DNA of 64,000 nt from CAVYXK01 sp963708245 (GCA_963708245.1 OY970201.1:5766001-5830000); one strand, 5' to 3'; numbered from the stretch's first letter, positions 1 to 8,800 are shown. Notes: generated from the letters alone by a model not told the origin. Made by a program: numbers and translations.

Positions 1-834
1 GGCAGCACGACGCCGTTCGGTATGCCGATCGACCAGCGACCGGACGACGCCTATTCGGTGCTGTACGCAACGCCTCCACTTGATGCGCCGGTGACGCTGC
101 TGGGTGAGCCGGCCGCGCTGCTGCACGTCTCGTCCACCGCGGAGACCGCGTATTTTCATGTGCGCCTCTGCGATGTGGCGCCCGATGGCGCAGTGGCGTT
201 GATCGCTGATGGCGGACTCCTGGCGTCGCACCGAAGCTCGCACGAGGCGCCCGAGCCGATAGTGCCGGGGGAGGTGTACGAACTGAGTATCAAGCTGCGC
301 CACACGGCGTATCGGATCGCCGCCGGGCATCGCCTGCGCGTCGCGGTCAGCAGCGCCGATTTCCAGAACGCGTGGCCGACCGGCGTGGCGGCGCACAACA
401 CAGTGCATCGCGGTAGGACGCATCCATCGCGCGTGATCCTGCCGATCGCAGCGGCGGATCGACACCCGCTGCCGCCCCCTTCGTTCCACGGCTCTCCGCA
501 TCCTATCCCGACGGCAGATGCGATCGAGCGGCCTGGCTACAGCTTATCGCACGACCTGGTGGACGACACCGTGACTTGCAGCCTGGTCAGTACCGGTGGA
601 TCGAACCGGTCGGCTTATACGGTATCGAACTGCAATCCCGCGCACGCGGTGATCAATTCGAGCTATTCATATACGGCACCGCATCCGACGCTGGACATCC
701 GCGTCGTGGCGACCTGCCAGACCGCGAGCGATGCGACAAGCTACATTCATTCGGCGCAGGTGGAGATCACCGTAAATGGCGGGCGACATTTCCAGAAGAG
801 TTGGGCTGAGAGCGTGCCGCGCTATTGGTCGTGA
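1..834 (+). CDS. CocE/NonD family hydrolase, C-terminal part
   Basis: The frame is open from the first base, so the gene begins before the window. The visible 277 residues match the C-terminal jelly-roll domain (PepX_C type) of CocE/NonD alpha/beta hydrolases, such as cocaine esterase or X-Pro dipeptidyl-peptidase-like enzymes. Typical features are the run VTLLGEPAALLHVSSTAETA, the phrase VRLCDVAPDGAVALIADG, and LRHTAYRIAAGHRLRVAVSS, followed by ADFQNAWP. The catalytic hydrolase domain is outside the window, so substrate cannot be inferred. A hairpin follows the stop codon, between this gene and the convergent catalase gene. Family assignment is from remembered family style; no search was run. 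Confidence 0.8.
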   Translation, partial: GSTTPFGMPIDQRPDDAYSVLYATPPLDAPVTLLGEPAALLHVSSTAETAYFHVRLCDVAPDGAVALIADGGLLASHRSSHEAPEPIVPGEVYELSIKLRHTAYRIAAGHRLRVAVSSADFQNAWPTGVAAHNTVHRGRTHPSRVILPIAAADRHPLPPPSFHGSPHPIPTADAIERPGYSLSHDLVDDTVTCSLVSTGGSNRSAYTVSNCNPAHAVINSSYSYTAPHPTLDIRVVATCQTASDATSYIHSAQVEITVNGGRHFQKSWAESVPRYWS

Positions 835-910
835 CAGCCAGCCAATCTTCGGAGGGCACCCTTACCGCCACAACCGGACTTTACCCGGCCATGATCCGGT
901 TCGAGCGGCG

Positions 911-934
911 ATAGGCCGCCGTTCGGCGGCCTAT
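911..934. terminator. Hairpin between convergent hydrolase and catalase genes
   Basis: The sequence at 911-934 is a near-perfect inverted repeat: ATAGGCCGCC, a short loop, then GGCGGCCTAT. It lies 76 bases after the hydrolase stop and includes the catalase stop codon (931-933 on the minus strand). There is no long T run, so it may act as a weak bidirectional terminator or an mRNA end-protecting hairpin. Confidence 0.55.
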
Positions 935-2388
935 TTAGCGAACGCGAGCTCCTTCAGGCCGAGGGCGCGGGCGACGCCGGCGCCATACGCCGGATCGGCG
1001 CGGAGGCAATTGGCGACGTGCCGTTCCTTGATGTGCAGGCGCGCGTCGCCCATCGCGCGGGCGGTGTTCTCGAACAGCGCTTGCCGCTGGGAAGGGGTCA
1101 TCAGGCGGAAGAGATTGCCCGGCTGCTCCCAGTGGTCATCGTCGATGCGATGGTCCCAGTGCGCCCCGTTGCCGTCCACCGGCATCGGCGGCTCGGTGAA
1201 ATCAGGCTGGTTGTCCCAGAGCCCGTCGCTGTTGGGATTGAACGTCAGGGTTCGGCCGAGATTGCCGTCGGTGCGCATCTTGCCGTCGCGATGATAACTG
1301 AGGAACGGGCATTTGGATGCATTGACGGGGATGTGGTTGAAGTTGATACCGAGCCGGTAGCGCTGCGTGTCGCCATAGGAGAACAGGCGTGCCTGCAGCA
1401 TCTTGTCGGGCGAAAAGCCAATTCCGGGGACGATGTTGGCGGGCGAGAAGGCCGCCTGTTCGACTTCAGCGAAGTAGTTCTCCGGATAGCGGTTGAGCTC
1501 CATCACGCCGACCTCGATCAGCGGATAGTCTTTCTTCGGCCAGACCTTGGTGAGATCGAAGGGATTGTGCCTGTGGGTCTTCGCCTGCGCTTCCGTCATC
1601 ACCTGGATGAAGAGCGTCCAGCGCGGGAATTCGCCGGCCTCGATCGCGTTCAGCAGGTCCCGTCCGTTGCTCTCGCGATCATTGGCGACCAGCGCAGCCG
1701 CCTCGCCATCGGTCAGGTTCGCAATCCCCTGCTGCGTGCGGAAATGGAATTTCACCCACACGCGCTCATCCGCCGCGTTGATCAGCGAGAAGGTGTGGCT
1801 GCCGAACAAGTGCATGTGGCGGAAGCTTTTCGGGATGCCGCGGTCGGACATCACGATCGTCACCTGGTGCAGCGCCTCGGGCAGCAGAGTCCAGAAATCC
1901 CAGTTATTGTCGGCGCTGCGAAGGCCGGTGCGCGGGTCGCGCTTGATCGCGTGGTTAAGGTCCGGGAAACGCAGCGGGTCGCGGAAGAAGAACACCGGCG
2001 TGTTGTTGCCGACGATATCCCAGTTGCCTTCTTCGGTATAGAACTTCAGCGCAGTGCCGCGTATGTCGCGCTCCGCGTCCGCGGCGCCGCGCTCACCGGC
2101 AACGGTGGAGAAGCGCGCGAACATCGGCGTCTGTTTGCCGATCGCGCTGAAGATCTTCGCCTTGGTGAAACGCGTGATGTCGCGCGTCACCGTGAAAGTG
2201 CCGTAGGCGCCCCAGCCTTTCGCATGCATCCGCCGCTCCGGGATCACCTCGCGATCGAAATGCGCCATCTTCTCGATCAGCCAGATGTCCTGCAGCAGCG
2301 CGGGGCCACGCGGACCGGCGGTCATGATGTTGGTGTTGTCGGCGACCGGCGCGCCGGTGGCGTTGCTGAAACGCTTTGTTGCTGACAT
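931..2388 (-). CDS. katA: Catalase (monofunctional haem, small subunit)
   Basis: A 485-residue haem catalase that splits hydrogen peroxide into water and oxygen in the cytoplasm. The catalytic His lies in ERRMHAKGWGAYGTF (about residue 54), the distal Asn in DIVGNNTPVFFF (about residue 127), and the proximal haem-ligand Tyr in RLFSYGDTQRYRLG (about residue 338). The FARFSTVAGERGAAD segment is the usual substrate-channel signature. The length fits the small-subunit (clade 3) group and there is no C-terminal flavodoxin-like domain. The start ATG at 2388 is preceded by AAGGAACC. The next gene upstream, an HD-domain protein, is on the same strand and ends 49 bases before, so they may be co-transcribed. 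Confidence 0.95.
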   Translation of the reverse strand: MSATKRFSNATGAPVADNTNIMTAGPRGPALLQDIWLIEKMAHFDREVIPERRMHAKGWGAYGTFTVTRDITRFTKAKIFSAIGKQTPMFARFSTVAGERGAADAERDIRGTALKFYTEEGNWDIVGNNTPVFFFRDPLRFPDLNHAIKRDPRTGLRSADNNWDFWTLLPEALHQVTIVMSDRGIPKSFRHMHLFGSHTFSLINAADERVWVKFHFRTQQGIANLTDGEAAALVANDRESNGRDLLNAIEAGEFPRWTLFIQVMTEAQAKTHRHNPFDLTKVWPKKDYPLIEVGVMELNRYPENYFAEVEQAAFSPANIVPGIGFSPDKMLQARLFSYGDTQRYRLGINFNHIPVNASKCPFLSYHRDGKMRTDGNLGRTLTFNPNSDGLWDNQPDFTEPPMPVDGNGAHWDHRIDDDHWEQPGNLFRLMTPSQRQALFENTARAMGDARLHIKERHVANCLRADPAYGAGVARALGLKELAFAK

Positions 2389-2437
2389 GAGAGAGGTTCC
2401 TTGAGTTGGGTGGAGCGGAGTGTGGCCTGGGCGGCAT

Positions 2438-3079
2438 TCAGCCGGGCCAGGCGGAGGCCCGGATCACGTGGCAGAAATTCTCGGGCCGGAACGACGGATC
2501 CTTATCAGCGAGCACGTCGGCCTTGACGTTGCCGAAGGTCGTCTCGGGCTTGTGGTGGATGCCATCGTAGAAGGCTTGGATGATCTCCTCCTTAAATCGG
2601 CTTGGGCGCGGGTGCGCGTGGACGACCGCTTCGCGCTCGGCCTCCGTAAACTCGGAAAAAGCGATGCCGAGCACGTCCATCTCGACACCGGCGGTGACGA
2701 GCGCGATGACAGGATGCATGTGCTGCGGGATACCGGGCGTCGTGTGCAGCGCGATCGCCGTCCAGACGGTCGTGACGTCCTGCTCGGCGACGCCATGGCT
2801 TCGGAGGAAGTCGCGGGCGGCGTTGGCGCTGTCCACCTCGAATCGCTCATGCGCGCTCGCATGCGCAGGGGTGAGCCCCATGTCGTGGAACATGGCACCG
2901 GCGTAAAGCAGCTCGGAGTCGAAGCGGAGGCCGCGGCGTTTGCCGGTGAGCGCGCCCCAGTGATAGACGCGGCTCGAGTGATGGAAGAGCAACGGCGTTT
3001 CGGTATCCCGTACAAGCTCCGTTATTTCCCGCGCCAGCTTGCTGTCGGGAATTCTGAGCTGCTCGCTCACAATCATCAT
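2438..3079 (-). CDS. HD-domain protein (cyanamide hydratase-like group)
   Basis: A 213-residue metal-dependent phosphohydrolase-fold protein. The HD residues are visible: His in LLFHHSSRVYHWG (about 31-35), the His-Asp pair in AGAMFHDMGL (about 65), and a later His in IALHTTPGIPQHMHP (about 110-120). Small stand-alone HD proteins of this pattern include cyanamide hydratase-like and nitrile/isocyanide-related enzymes; the substrate is unknown here. The start ATG (3079) has a good GGAG sequence eight bases upstream. It precedes catalase on the same strand. A possible palindrome and a TTGACA-like box lie upstream. Confidence 0.75.
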   Translation of the reverse strand: MMIVSEQLRIPDSKLAREITELVRDTETPLLFHHSSRVYHWGALTGKRRGLRFDSELLYAGAMFHDMGLTPAHASAHERFEVDSANAARDFLRSHGVAEQDVTTVWTAIALHTTPGIPQHMHPVIALVTAGVEMDVLGIAFSEFTEAEREAVVHAHPRPSRFKEEIIQAFYDGIHHKPETTFGNVKADVLADKDPSFRPENFCHVIRASAWPG

Positions 3080-3120
3080 TGCGGTTCTCCTGTCGGGTCA
3101 ACTGTGTCGATCGGTGGTGA

Positions 3121-3143
3121 TGTCAATGTAAGCGATACGTTAC
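3121..3143 (-). promoter_or_regulatory. Possible promoter/operator of the HD-domain gene
   Basis: On the minus strand a TTGACA hexamer (3121-3126) lies about 42 bases before the HD-gene start. It directly adjoins a partial palindrome at 3128-3143 with outer arms GTAA and TTAC and a central AT. The matching -10 box is poor. The palindrome overlaps the first recognisable codons of the broken regulator gene on the other strand. Confidence 0.25.
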
Positions 3144-3884
3144 TGGTCGCGGGCTGCCCCAATTTCGCGGACGCGCGGCCGGACCCTGTCGTTATCGACT
3201 GGCTGTGTCAGGTCGCGCCGCATGCACGGCGCTACGGCTCGGTCTGCACCGGGGCGTTCCTGCTCGCCGCGGCCGGGCTGCTCGAGGGCAAGCGTGTCCA
3301 CCACCCATTGGTCGGCGGCGGGCCGGCTGGCGGCGGCCTACCCTCTGTCCATGTCGATGAGGACGCGATCCATGTGCGTGACCCGCAAGCTGCGCACGGC
3401 AGCCGGCGTCACCGCCGGGCTCGATCTCGCGCTGGCGCTGGTCGAGGAGGACCTCGGGCGCGAGATTGCGATGAAGGTGGCGAGCCAGCTCGTGATGTTC
3501 TTCAAGCGCCCCGGCGGGCAAATGCAGTTCAGCCGGGAGGGCAAGTCGCTGCCTACGGGACGCTCGGTGCTGCAGGAGGTGCGGCGTTTCGTCGCGGCGC
3601 ACCCGTCATCCGACCATAGCGTGGCAAGACTTGCCGCGCGGACAGGGTTGAGCCCGCGGCATTTCGCGCGACTGTTCCGCTACGAGGTAGGGGTGACCCC
3701 GGCGTCGTGGGTGGAGGCGGCGCGTGTGGCGGCGGCACGGCGTTTCCTCGAACTCGGTCGCGAAGCACCCAAGCAGGTGGCGGCGCGATGCGGCTTCGCC
3801 AATGCCGACACGCTTCGCCGGAGCTTTGTCCGCCACGTCGGCGTGACGCCGGCAGAGTACCGCCGGCGATATGCGAGGGGTTAG
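3137..3884 (+). pseudogene. GlxA-type AraC-family regulator, broken and 5'-truncated
   Basis: This is the remains of a transcriptional regulator with a DJ-1/PfpI-like N-terminal domain and an AraC helix-turn-helix C-terminal domain. Homology starts abruptly at TLLVAGCPNFADARPDP, so about the first 80-90 residues of the family are missing. SVCTGAFLLAAAGLLEGKRV then continues only after a frame change to TTHWSAAGRLAAAYP (near 3300), back to SVHVDEDAIHVRD (near 3343), and again to RKLRTAAGVTAGLDLALAL (near 3385). From there the frame is clean through the AraC domain (LAARTGLSPRHFARLF and ARCGFANADTLRRSF) to the stop. Three indels plus truncation make it very likely non-functional. Its target is unknown; the neighbouring HD gene is a plausible guess only. 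Confidence 0.85.
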
Positions 3885-4022
3885 CTAGATTTGGCCCGGT
3901 CAATACTCCCGTAAGCATCCGCCGGCAGCATCGCGATGGAAAGTTTTAAACGCAGATGTAAGAAAGATGCACGCTGACGCGGACCGCGATAGGTAAGCTC
4001 AGGAAAGGGGGAAGGCCATGTA

Positions 4023-5100
4023 GTGGACGGAAACCTTTGGTCGTGATCCAGAGGGTTGAACTCCCTCCCGGCAAAGGCGAGCCAGCCAGCCGGAAGCGAG
4101 CCTTGCACGGGTTAGGCAACGACACTCGTGAAGCGTAGGCAGCAGGTACTGAAGCCGCGGGAAGTTGGCCACGAAATCATCCAAATGCCGGAGCCTTCGC
4201 TGCTCTGTGAGCGGGGGCAGCACCGGGGCAACCGCCAAGGCAAGGGCGCCCTGGTCCGGCCGGGGTTAGGAGCCGGGGCAAAGGTACGGAACGGATCGCC
4301 TGGGAACCTATGAGATCCCGCATTCGCCCATGCTGGCGAAGCAACCGGAGATGGGAGACCGGTCGAACAACCTCCCTGGCCTGGCGGACGCCCTCGGGTC
4401 CGCCAGGAGCGCTGCGGCGAGACACGAAGCAATCGAGGGGCGGCATGGAGCCTGGAAGCGAACACAATAAGCGACCGGGAAGGCGGGTGCGGGAAGCCGT
4501 AGCGCCCTCATCGTCCCGCGGAAGTCGGGGAACCGGGCTCGCCGGGACCCGGTGGAGGGAAGGGGGACGCCGCGCTGAGAGAGCCACGCGCTTCGTCGAC
4601 TTCCGGCCGCAGCGGCCGGAGGCCGATCAGTCGTCGGGGACGAGTGGGACCACGTTCGACTTTCTCGGCTTCACCCATGTCTGGGGGAGGGTCGCGGAAG
4701 GGCCGAATGGTGGTCCGGCAGGTAACGACGAAGAGCCGTTACGCCAGGGCGGTGACGGCCGTCATCGACTGGTGCAAGCACCATCGGCACCAGCCGATGC
4801 GCGCGCGCAGCATGCACACTTGTCATCCATGATGCGTGGGCACTTCGCCTATTACGGCATCACGGGGAACAACCGGCGGCTGAGCTGGTATGCGCATCAG
4901 ATCGTGCGGATTTGGAAGAAATGGCTGTCGCGTCGCGGCGGCAAGGGCACGTTCCTGTGGTCTCGCCTCGATGAGTACCTCAGACAACACCCGCTTCCAC
5001 CAGTCCGGATCGTCCATCGCTACGCCACCGCGAGCGAAGCTCTCGCGTGAGGAACCGGATGCTGGAAATCGGCAGGTCCGGGTCTGTGGGGGGCGCGCGC
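4023..5100 (+). mobile_element. Decayed group II intron with large internal deletion
   Basis: From about 4020 to 4560 the sequence is G-rich, non-coding and structured in the manner of group II intron domains I-III. It is followed by the C-terminal end of an intron-encoded reverse transcriptase (about 4560-5050), and then, right after its stop, by a domain V-like hairpin at 5050-5089 with a GAAA tetraloop and arms containing ACCGGATGC and the partner GGTCCGGGT. Most of the reverse transcriptase, including the YADD catalytic region, is missing, so the intron cannot move on its own. The exact 5' and 3' ends are not resolved by eye. The intron sits between two unrelated genes, not in a coding sequence I can recognise. 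Confidence 0.7.
4560..5050 (+). pseudogene. Group II intron reverse transcriptase/maturase, C-terminal remnant
   Basis: Only the X/maturase and DNA-binding end of an LtrA-type protein remains. TRFVDFR and TFDFLGFTHVWG are in one frame. The next part, SRKGRMVVRQVTTKSRYARA, followed by VIDWCKHHRHQP, is in another frame (about 4685-4805). The reading then returns to the first frame with MMRGHFAYYGITGN and RIWKKWLSRRGG, ending PLPPVRIVHRYATASEALA. Two compensating frameshifts and loss of the polymerase domain show that it is dead. It lies inside the decayed group II intron. Confidence 0.85.
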
Positions 5101-5258
5101 CCGCGCTGGCGACTGTGGTTTGCGAAATGCCCGCCCGTTCGGCGGCAGTGCATCGCGGGGGAGATTCGGCTACAGTCGGTCGTGGAGAAACCCATGCGCC
5201 CGCCCACATCACGCCAGCTCGGCCGCAACCGCGATCGCGTGTTGACCGCAGAGGCGTG

Positions 5259-6998
5259 ATGCCGGCGATCCGCCTGCTGCCGGAATCTGTCGTCAACCGC
5301 ATCGCCGCCGGCGAGGTGATCGAACGGCCGGCGGCCGCGGTGAAGGAACTCGTGGAGAACGCGCTCGATGCCGGTGCCACCCGCATCGCCGTCGCGCTGG
5401 ACGGCGGCGGCATCGAGCGCATCGAGGTTGCCGATGACGGATGCGGCATGGATGCAGAGGAGCTGGCGCTGGCGGTGCAGCGCCATGCCACCTCCAAGCT
5501 GCCGGGCGATGACCTCGTGCGGATCGCCACGCTCGGGTTTCGGGGCGAGGCGCTGCCCTCGATCGGCGCCGCGGCGCGGCTGACCATCACCTCCCGCCCG
5601 GTCGGGGCGCCGCATGCGCATGCGATTCGGGTCGAAGGCGGGCAGGTCTCGCCGGTGATGCCGGCCGCCGGCCCGCCGGGCACCAGGGTGACGGTGCGCG
5701 ACCTGTTCTTTGCCACCCCGGCGCGGCGGAAATTCCTCAAGCATCCACGCAGCGAGGCCGAGCATGCCGAGACGGTGCTGCGCCGTCTGGCGCTCGCCGC
5801 CCCGGGCGTCGCGCTACGCCTGGAGAGCGACGGGCGGACCGTGTTCGATCTTCCCGGACAGGACCGGGCGGCGCGCGCCGCTGCGCTGTTCGGGCCAGAG
5901 GTGGCGGCGGCGCTGCTGCCGATCGATGAACGGCGCGGCACGCTGCATCTCAGTGGGCTGGTGGCGTCGCCCGCCGTGACGCGTGCCTCGGCTGCGCAGC
6001 AGGCGCTGACGGTGAACGGGCGGCCGGTGGCCGACCCGGTGCTAAGGACTGCGCTGCGGGTCGCCTATCGCGACGTGATCGCGGCGGGGCGGCATCCGGT
6101 GGCGGCGCTCTGGCTCGAGCTGCCGGCCGAGGAGCTGGACGTGAACGTCCACCCGGCCAAGGCGGAGCTGCGCTTCCGCGATCCCAGCGCGGTGCGTGGG
6201 CTGGTGATTGGCGCGATCAGCCGGGCATTGGCGGGCGCGGCAGGAGTCGCGGTGCCAGCGCACCGGCCGGCGTTGGCCTTGGTGCCACCGCGGCCGCCCG
6301 CCGGCGCGATCCGCGCGCTGCCGTTGCCGGGGATGGCCGAGGCGCAGCTCGCGCTGGCGGCTCCTCCGGCCGCGCGCCCGGTTACCGTCGCCGATGCGCC
6401 CGGTCATGTCGACCATCCGTTGGGGGCGGCGATCGGGCAGGTGCAGGATGTATATATCGTCGCCGTTGCCGCTGACGGCAGTCTGATCCTGGTCGATCAG
6501 CACGCCGCGCATGAGCGGCTGACGCATGAGGCGCTGCGCGAGCAGATGCTGGCGGACGGGGTGCGCGGCCAGCCTCTGCTGGTCCCCGCCGTGGTCGATC
6601 TGCCGCAAGCCGACGCCGCCCGGCTGGTGGCGCATGCGGGCGATTTCGCCGCGCTGGGGCTAGAGCTCGAAGCGTTCGGCCCGGGGGCGGTGCTGGTGCG
6701 GGCGCTGCCGGCGGTGCTCGGTGCGCCCGATCCGGCCCCGCTGATCCGGGACCTCGCCGACGAGCTGGCGGAGTTGGGTGAGGCCACAGTGCTGTCCGCG
6801 CGGCTCGATGCGGTGATCGCGCGCATGGCCTGCCATGGTTCGATCCGCGCCGGACGGCGGCTGAGTCAGGCCGAGATGGACGCGCTGCTCCGCCGTATGG
6901 AGGCGACGCCGCGCGCTGCCACCTGCAGCCATGGCCGGCCCACAGTGCTGCGCTTCACCCCCCCGGAACTGGCGGCGCTGTTTCGTCGGGGGGTGTGA
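5259..6998 (+). CDS. mutL: DNA mismatch repair protein MutL
   Basis: MutL (579 residues) links mismatch recognition by MutS to strand removal. The N-terminal GHKL ATPase motifs are clear: NRIAAGEVIERP and KELVENALDAGAT (motif I), VADDGCGMD (motif II), LGFRGEALPSIG (motif III) and GTRVTVRDLFFATPARRKFLK. The C-terminal dimerisation domain holds DQHAAHERLTHE, which fits the metal-binding endonuclease pattern DQHAxxExxxxE, and the conserved tail SHGRPTVLRF, where the family usually has CPHGRP. I chose ATG 5259 because the protein then starts at the standard MPAIRLLP; the longer upstream open frame runs into intron debris. Its 3' end overlaps the convergent AI-2E-type gene by 44 bases. Confidence 0.96.
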   Translation: MPAIRLLPESVVNRIAAGEVIERPAAAVKELVENALDAGATRIAVALDGGGIERIEVADDGCGMDAEELALAVQRHATSKLPGDDLVRIATLGFRGEALPSIGAAARLTITSRPVGAPHAHAIRVEGGQVSPVMPAAGPPGTRVTVRDLFFATPARRKFLKHPRSEAEHAETVLRRLALAAPGVALRLESDGRTVFDLPGQDRAARAAALFGPEVAAALLPIDERRGTLHLSGLVASPAVTRASAAQQALTVNGRPVADPVLRTALRVAYRDVIAAGRHPVAALWLELPAEELDVNVHPAKAELRFRDPSAVRGLVIGAISRALAGAAGVAVPAHRPALALVPPRPPAGAIRALPLPGMAEAQLALAAPPAARPVTVADAPGHVDHPLGAAIGQVQDVYIVAVAADGSLILVDQHAAHERLTHEALREQMLADGVRGQPLLVPAVVDLPQADAARLVAHAGDFAALGLELEAFGPGAVLVRALPAVLGAPDPAPLIRDLADELAELGEATVLSARLDAVIARMACHGSIRAGRRLSQAEMDALLRRMEATPRAATCSHGRPTVLRFTPPELAALFRRGV

Positions 6999-8088
6999 AC
7001 CAGTACCAGCCGGTGCCCCCGATTGGGCCCCTGACGACGGTGCGGTCGCCGAGGATGTCCTCGACATAGACCCGGGTGACGCCGACCATCAGCACCGCGA
7101 CCATCGGGGTGGCGATCAGCACGCCGGTGGAGCCGAACACCGCGGTCAGCACCACCATCGCCAGCACTGTCAGCGCCGGCGGCAGGCGCACCGTGCGCCG
7201 CTGCACGAAGGGCGAGACGAGGTAGCCCTCGATACCGTGGGCAACCAGGAACAGCAAGAAAATCCAGAGCGTCTGCCGCAGCCCCTGGGTCAGCCCGACC
7301 AGCAGGGCGGGCACCATGGAGGCGATGGTTCCGAAATACGGCACGAAGGTGAATAGCCCGGCGATCACGCCGAGCACCATGGCGAGGGGTACGCCGAGCA
7401 CGGCGAGGCCTCCGCCCACCAGCAGGCCGACGATCACCATGTCGATGAGCTGCCCGAGCAGCCAGCCCTGCAGGGTGGTGCCCATCTCGTAGATGATCTG
7501 CCGCGCCCGGGCCCGATACCAGATCGGCACCAAGCGGATCGTGCCGTCGATGTACATATTGGGTGCGATAGCGAAATAAACGGCGGTGGCGAGGATCACC
7601 ACTACTGCTGCGGCGAAGCCCAAGGCGGAGGTCGCCACCAGACTTACCATGTGGGGAAGCTCGCCGGTCGAGCCGCCGATCAGCGATCCCAGCCCGAACC
7701 GGTGTAGCATCTGCTGCAGTGTCCCGGCCTGCTGGGTGAGCTGGGTCCAGAGCTGCTGCGCCTCGGCCGCGAGCCGCGGCCCGATCCAATAGCCGGCCGC
7801 CGCCACCAGGGCGAGGAGCAGGAAGAAGACCACTGCGACCGCGACGGTGACGTTGATCCGCGTCTGCCGGGCGAGCGCGGTGCCGAGGCCGCGCAGCATG
7901 GCGGCGATCAGCACGGCCAGGAAGATGATCAGGAAGGCATCCGCCATCACCCAGAGCAGGACGGCGACTGCGACGACGATGCAGGCCGTACGCAGGATAT
8001 GCGCGATGCTGCGCAGGGGATCGCGGGTCGTTGGCGAGGGCGCCGTGGGGGTGCGCGGGGGCAGCGCGCCGACGCTGCTGTCTGGCAT
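6955..8088 (-). CDS. AI-2E family transporter (UPF0118-type permease)
   Basis: A 377-residue integral membrane protein with about seven or eight hydrophobic segments, for example IVVAVAVLLWVMADAFLIIF, VAVVFFLLLALVAAAGYWIG and AMVLGVIAGLFTFVPYFGTI. The last one carries the family's conserved F-x-P-Y-x-G-T/P-x-I region. AI-2E family members are believed to export small molecules or ions; the name comes from TqsA and does not prove autoinducer-2 transport. The gene is convergent with mutL, and the last 44 bases overlap the end of that gene. The ribosome hibernation-like gene lies just upstream with an 8-base gap, so an operon is likely. Confidence 0.88.
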   Translation of the reverse strand: MPDSSVGALPPRTPTAPSPTTRDPLRSIAHILRTACIVVAVAVLLWVMADAFLIIFLAVLIAAMLRGLGTALARQTRINVTVAVAVVFFLLLALVAAAGYWIGPRLAAEAQQLWTQLTQQAGTLQQMLHRFGLGSLIGGSTGELPHMVSLVATSALGFAAAVVVILATAVYFAIAPNMYIDGTIRLVPIWYRARARQIIYEMGTTLQGWLLGQLIDMVIVGLLVGGGLAVLGVPLAMVLGVIAGLFTFVPYFGTIASMVPALLVGLTQGLRQTLWIFLLFLVAHGIEGYLVSPFVQRRTVRLPPALTVLAMVVLTAVFGSTGVLIATPMVAVLMVGVTRVYVEDILGDRTVVRGPIGGTGWYWFTPPDETAPPVPGG

Positions 8089-8096
8089 GCGGCGGC

Positions 8097-8669
8097 TCAG
8101 GCGGGCTTGGGTTCCGGCACGCGGATCTTGGTCGCGACCGGGCCGGCATCGCCGGGCTCTTCGACGTAATGGACGGGCTGGCCGGGCCGGAGATCCTCGA
8201 ACCGGGCGTTAGTGACGCTGTCGCGGTGGAAATAGAGCTGGCTGCCGGTGCTGGTGAGGATGAAGCCGTGGTCGGCACCGGGCTCGATCAACATCACCTC
8301 GCCAGCGAGAGCAGAGCCGCTGGGAGGGGTGGTGTCGGTGCGGAGCTGGTCCTTGTCGTCCTCGAGCTGGCGCTCAGCGGCGTCGAATGCCTCGCGGATG
8401 GAGACGCGGATATCGGGGTGCGCGTAGTTCTGCTTGGCGTGGTGCGGGCTGCGGCTGACGGCGAGATCGCGGCCGGGCACCGAGAGCACGATGTGGCATT
8501 CGTAGATGTTGCCGGTGCGGTGCTGGCGGTGCAGCGCCTCGACGGAGACCCGGCAGCCGACCAGGCGGCGGTAGCGTGCCTCGAGCTTCTCGGCGCGCTG
8601 GCGGATCAGGGCCTCGAGGGAGGCAGAGGGTGTCATGTTGTGGAAGGCGATCTCCAGCGGGCGGTCCAT
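8097..8669 (-). CDS. HPF/RaiA-type ribosome-associated protein fused to a cold-shock-like domain
   Basis: A 190-residue protein. Residues 1-100 match the ribosome hibernation/RaiA fold (PLEIAFHNMTPSASLEALIR, then YECHIVLSVPGRDLAVSR and HPDIRVSIREAFDAAERQL). Residues about 125-185 look like a cold-shock-type OB domain: HGFILTSTGSQLYFHRDSV and FEDLRPGQPVHYVEEPGDAGP. The two-domain arrangement suggests ribosome or RNA binding in stationary phase or stress. Start ATG 8669 was preferred because upstream codons enter an intergenic palindromic repeat. The AI-2E-type gene follows after 8 bases. Confidence 0.85.
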   Translation of the reverse strand: MDRPLEIAFHNMTPSASLEALIRQRAEKLEARYRRLVGCRVSVEALHRQHRTGNIYECHIVLSVPGRDLAVSRSPHHAKQNYAHPDIRVSIREAFDAAERQLEDDKDQLRTDTTPPSGSALAGEVMLIEPGADHGFILTSTGSQLYFHRDSVTNARFEDLRPGQPVHYVEEPGDAGPVATKIRVPEPKPA

Positions 8670-8702
8670 GGTTGAGTCTGCTCCTGTCTGGGGCCTGGTT
8701 TG

Positions 8703-8771
8703 CCTCTCCCGCGGCGGGACCCTCACCCGGTTCGCTTCGCGAACCGACCTCTCCCGCAGGGCGGGAGAGGT
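8703..8771. repeat. Palindromic intergenic repeat (CTCTCCCGC type)
   Basis: A compound repeat with arms CCTCTCCCGC and GCGGGAGAGG at the ends and an inner palindrome GGTTCGCTTCGCGAACC. It lies between the HPF-like gene and the SDR remnant. Related copies occur at 30169-30203 and about 40725-40787, and probably in degenerate form at about 11289-11325. Confidence 0.7.
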
Positions 8772-8800
8772 GAACGGTCGGCGGACCCTGCGGTTGCACT

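Noticed and set aside
1018..2385. Long plus-strand open frame across the catalase gene
   Set aside because: It is the antisense of catalase; its sequence shows no family features and high G+C favours such shadows.
2420..3136. Plus-strand frame upstream of the GlxA remnant, continuous with it
   Set aside because: It runs antisense through the HD-domain gene. The regulator-like sequence starts only at about 3137.
4890..5258. Extended N-terminus of MutL
   Set aside because: The added codons read intron debris, and the family start MPAIRLLP is at 5259.
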